Positions 7,126 to 9,528 of a stretch of 9,528 bases of DNA are shown one piece after another. How positions within the stretch are numbered: the stretch's first letter is position 1; every line of letters begins with the position of its first letter. The notes beneath the pieces are model-generated. The model was not told the DNA's origin. It worked only from the letters and a program-made list of their open reading frames with translations, and did not search any database. Made by a program: the position numbers and the translations under genes. Origin of the DNA: JADFNO01 sp965369945. GTDB lineage: Bacteria; Planctomycetota; Phycisphaerae; Phycisphaerales; SM1A02. The stretch is taken from the NCBI GenBank assembly GCA_965369945.1, contig CBDUST010000168.1, positions 1-9,528 of the forward strand, written 5' to 3'.

Positions 7126-8259
7126 TCAGCCGACGAAACCCGATATGCGGATCTCGCGAGCAGGCTCGTTCCCAAAGCCCGGCTTTCGGAAGCCGATGCT
7201 CTTGAAAGAAAGGTCGCTTAGCACGGTGCCGTTACGGAGAAGGATACGAGAGCCAAGCTGCCGGAGCAGCGATCTAGAGATTTTCGTCCAGAAGCCACAT
7301 CGCGCTCCCTCGTCATCGATCATTGGTTCAAGACGGATATCCTGATGCGCGGTACTCTTTTGCATGTCCACAACAAGGACGACGCGCTGCGTTGGATTCA
7401 GGAGTACGACGTAATCGAACGCCAGCGAATCGATGACCGATTGTGCCTCCCCAGCGGCCAAGTGTAGAACGGAAGAGTCCTCAAACGACAGGGTATCGCC
7501 GAACACGCGCGTCATGGCGTCTGCCGTTGAGATCGTCACGAGTACGCCGTGCCGGGCGATGACGAGCACCCCATCGCCCCTGTCTGTCAGGTTCCCCGCA
7601 AACCAATAAAGCATATCCGGCTGCCAAATAACTCCGGCGTCGGTAACAGCCGCGCCAGAAAAAGCACCACCAACTCCGATTTTCATGAGGTAGTCGAACG
7701 AGCCATAGCTTTGTGCGATCGCTAGCGCGTGCGCGAGTGCTCGACTCGTGGCGATCCGCACGCCCCTTCTTGCAGCCTCTCGATGAGACATCAGGATGGC
7801 TTTGGTGGCATTCTTGTGCCAATCCTTGATGCTACCGATCTGGACGACATCCGTCGTCTTCTGAATGAGCCCCGTCATGGTGTCTCCGTGCAGGACGAAC
7901 GCGCCTTGGTCGTCATGGCTGGTAACGAGAAGTTCGACCTTGCGCTTGTTGTCCATCGGCTGTGTGGATCGCACAGCGGTTTCCAAAGCAGCAAATACGG
8001 ACTCGCAGGACCGGAGCGCTCTGTCATAGACTTCGAGTATGGCCCGACCGGTAGCGCTGTCGCCGGCGAAGGCCACAGCTGTATCCTGTATCTGGATCAC
8101 TTTGAGGGCCGTCTCTTCGACAAGCTCCCCATCGGCGAAGGAGCTCGCTTCACCGAAGCTGGTCTGGGTCCTGGTCATAGACTTGCCGGGCCGCGTGACG
8201 GCACCATCTGCGATCAGATAGGCGGCATCCTCGTAAGTCCAGGCGCAACAGTAGGTCAT
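7126..8259 (-). CDS. Proteasome/HslV-like Ntn hydrolase with long C-terminal extension
   Basis: This is a 377-residue protein. Its first 215 or so residues follow the proteasome beta/HslV pattern. MTYCCAW would expose Thr2 as N-terminal nucleophile after Met removal. YLIADGAVT places Asp18, the equivalent of Asp17 in the mature enzyme, at exactly the expected distance. LKVIQI supplies Lys53, matching the catalytic Lys33 but with an insertion of about 19 residues before it. FAGD (64-67) matches the usual AGG-type turn. VELLVTSHDDQGAFVLHGD (108-126), VQIGS (139-143, Ser143 near the proteasome Ser129 place) and KIGVGGAFSG (193-202) match later strands. Residues 216-377 are an extension I do not recognise. 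The ATG at 8259-8257 has a purine-rich GAAGAG just upstream. It is convergent with the DUF4209 gene and has its own likely control region at 8260-8440. It may be a protease or amidohydrolase; substrate is unknown, and a role in defence is inference from its neighbours. Confidence 0.83.
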   Translation of the reverse strand: MTYCCAWTYEDAAYLIADGAVTRPGKSMTRTQTSFGEASSFADGELVEETALKVIQIQDTAVAFAGDSATGRAILEVYDRALRSCESVFAALETAVRSTQPMDNKRKVELLVTSHDDQGAFVLHGDTMTGLIQKTTDVVQIGSIKDWHKNATKAILMSHREAARRGVRIATSRALAHALAIAQSYGSFDYLMKIGVGGAFSGAAVTDAGVIWQPDMLYWFAGNLTDRGDGVLVIARHGVLVTISTADAMTRVFGDTLSFEDSSVLHLAAGEAQSVIDSLAFDYVVLLNPTQRVVLVVDMQKSTAHQDIRLEPMIDDEGARCGFWTKISRSLLRQLGSRILLRNGTVLSDLSFKSIGFRKPGFGNEPAREIRISGFVG

Positions 8260-8277
8260 CGCTCTTCACCGATCGGC

Positions 8278-8291
8278 TTGTTCGCGCACAA
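8278..8291. promoter_or_regulatory. Near-perfect palindrome upstream of the Ntn gene, possible operator
   Basis: TTGTTCGCGCACAA is a 14-bp inverted repeat with one mismatched pair, centred on CGCG. It lies 19-32 nt before the Ntn start codon, where a repressor would block transcription or translation. Nothing else supports the role. Confidence 0.3.
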
Positions 8292-8350
8292 ACACACGCC
8301 ATGTTCGTGGAGGTTAACGATAGGTAGATAAAGCGTGCGGTCCAGCGGCC

Positions 8351-8394
8351 CGAGTCTGGATCATCCAGCTAGCGAGCCCGGATCATGGCTCAGG
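8351..8394. repeat. Two tandem copies of a 22-bp unit upstream of the Ntn gene
   Basis: CGAGTCTGGATCAT (8351-8364) and CGAGCCCGGATCAT (8373-8386) match at 12 of 14 positions and begin 22 bp apart, about two turns of DNA. The first copy also contains the inverted repeat CTGGAT-C-ATCCAG (8356-8368). Spacing by two helical turns suits a protein bound to one face of the DNA. Their position, 90-135 nt before the Ntn start and 45-90 nt past the terminase stop, suits a regulatory site or the scar of an insertion. Confidence 0.4.
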
Positions 8395-8440
8395 TAACAT
8401 CCCCTCAGAACAGTCGATCCCGATTTGCGATGGCCGTTGA

Positions 8441-9528
8441 TCAAAACTCAGTCCACAGATCGTCATCGAGCAGCGGGTCGTAGGGTCCGTCTCGCTCGGC
8501 GTCATCTTCACTAGCCCCGCTCAGTGTAGGAGGTTGATCGGAGGTCACCGACACCGCCATCTGCAGCGCATCCGGCCCGTCGTCATGCTTGCCCATCGGG
8601 AATTGCCGAAGCTGCTCCAGCAGGATGATGTGTCGCCGCGAGAGTCTTAGGTTCCCCGACTTGATCAGCGGCTGCAGACTCTGGATACGCCCCGGCTTGT
8701 CGGTGCTGTTGTGGATGTCTGTTACCGGCACGTAGACTGAGGCGATTGCACTACGACGCTGCAACTCGTCGCTGAGGAACTGCTGGAACTGATTGGTCTC
8801 AACGGCGAAGCTGCTGTAATTGCGCATGCGATGATACTGAATCACACTGTCGATGATCGCGTCCGGCTTGCGGCGTTCAATGTCCGCATCGACCACATAC
8901 AGCACCCCAGTGTCAGAGTCCCTTAACAATGTGATGATCGCCGTATCGTCGGCGTTCTTCCCTTGCTTGCCGAGACTGGGATCGCAGGCGCCGTAGAACG
9001 AACCCTGCTGACCGACCGCTGCGATCAACTCGTCAGACGTGGCAAACTGATCATCCCAGAAATGAAAGTCGCTCTCCTGGAAGTAACAGTCCCTGGGATT
9101 CATCGGTTCGTTCTGTTTCTCGCTGTCAAAGCTCGCTCGGCCTTCGCTGATTCGCATTTCCATCAACGTGTAATAGCTTTCAAGCTCAGGCCAAAGCACT
9201 TTCGTCCCTCTAAGCATCGCCTCGCGGTTGGATTTGAAGAACTGTTTTGCCACCTTCGGCCCATTTTTCCCTTCGTGCTCGGTCTGGAAGCAATAAATCT
9301 TTTCCCATTGCTCCCAGAGCTGCTCACACTTCGACCATTCGCAGACAGCCTGGTATTTCTTGCCCGTCCAGTTTGGCGATTTTCGAGGGTCAATCAGATT
9401 CGCCAGCAACGCGTCATAATGCAAAATCGTGCCCACGACGATCACGTTCGTTTCCGAGGTGCCTGCCTTGAGGACCGTCTTGTTGAACCACTCTTGTTTG
9501 TGCCTTCGCTGATCATCCGAGCGAACCT
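8441..9528 (-). CDS. terL: Phage large terminase, nuclease half, partial at the window edge
   Basis: The reading frame is open through the right edge, so the N-terminal ATPase part lies outside the window. The apparent start at 9445 is an internal GTG. Upstream of it the frame continues through W-F-N-K and then SETNVIVVGTILHYDALL, which matches the ATPase coupling segment and following T-x-x-H-x-D-x-L pattern of terminases of the TIGR01630 type. Counting from 9445, the RNase H-like nuclease has GACDPSLG (D155), AVETNQF (E216), the TDKPGRIQSL segment near 248-257 and HDDGPDAL (D288, D289, D292). These are the metal-binding acidic residues that cut concatemeric DNA during head filling. The stop TGA is at 8443-8441. 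In most tailed phages the portal gene follows; here the next gene in the same direction is the Ntn hydrolase, so the phage module is interrupted, rearranged or a remnant. Confidence 0.93.
   Translation of the reverse strand, partial: VRSDDQRRHKQEWFNKTVLKAGTSETNVIVVGTILHYDALLANLIDPRKSPNWTGKKYQAVCEWSKCEQLWEQWEKIYCFQTEHEGKNGPKVAKQFFKSNREAMLRGTKVLWPELESYYTLMEMRISEGRASFDSEKQNEPMNPRDCYFQESDFHFWDDQFATSDELIAAVGQQGSFYGACDPSLGKQGKNADDTAIITLLRDSDTGVLYVVDADIERRKPDAIIDSVIQYHRMRNYSSFAVETNQFQQFLSDELQRRSAIASVYVPVTDIHNSTDKPGRIQSLQPLIKSGNLRLSRRHIILLEQLRQFPMGKHDDGPDALQMAVSVTSDQPPTLSGASEDDAERDGPYDPLLDDDLWTEF

Noticed and set aside
7729..8331. Open frame of 200 codons on the + strand
   Set aside because: It is antisense to the Ntn hydrolase gene and has no recognisable domain, while the - strand protein shows an ordered catalytic pattern.
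1..9528. CRISPR array, tRNA or rRNA gene
   Set aside because: Reading both strands I saw no regularly spaced identical repeats, no cloverleaf with T-loop sequence and no rRNA-like conserved stretches.

Overview
The window is bacterial DNA of moderate to fairly high GC. It looks like an accessory region built beside or inside a prophage. No housekeeping gene, rRNA or tRNA is visible, so the host genus cannot be named. A phage large terminase gene runs off the right edge, which marks the prophage context. The rest is a compact set of genes whose domains (NYN, NACHT, HEPN, DUF7380/DUF4209, proteasome-like Ntn hydrolase) are typical of anti-phage and other conflict loci.

Layout: (1) 1-479 holds no gene I can support, only short hairpins and repeats upstream of the first gene. 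(2) 480-3561, + strand: a NYN-family nuclease followed after 4 nt by a 763-residue NACHT STAND ATPase. The ATPase has a pentapeptide-like stretch and a probable winged-helix tail. (3) 3562-4053: a 492-nt gap with a perfect palindrome just after the NACHT stop and a possible promoter near 3921-3949. (4) 4054-6928, + strand: a HEPN-type protein of about 319 residues, then a 630-residue DUF7380/DUF4209 protein. Both end in the HEPN catalytic signature R-x4-H (RNDVVH and RNDVCH). (5) 6929-7125: a convergent intergenic gap with a 10-bp hairpin. (6) 7126-8259, - strand: a 377-residue protein with a proteasome/HslV-like Ntn-hydrolase domain (Thr2, Asp18 and Lys53 in the expected places) and a C-terminal extension of about 160 residues with no recognised domain. 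(7) 8260-8440: a regulatory-looking gap with a near-palindrome and a 22-bp direct repeat. (8) 8441-9528, - strand: the nuclease half of a phage large terminase, open at the window edge.

How the parts may work together (inference): NYN-NACHT reads as a two-gene immune module, with the NACHT ATPase sensing infection through its C-terminal half and the separate NYN protein acting as the RNase effector. The HEPN plus DUF7380/DUF4209 pair reads as a second RNase module. The Ntn hydrolase could be a self-contained protease or amidohydrolase effector, or a regulator. Up to three defence modules would then lie in about 8 kb beside a terminase, which fits a prophage-borne or prophage-adjacent defence hotspot. 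No module here matches a named system that I can identify with certainty.
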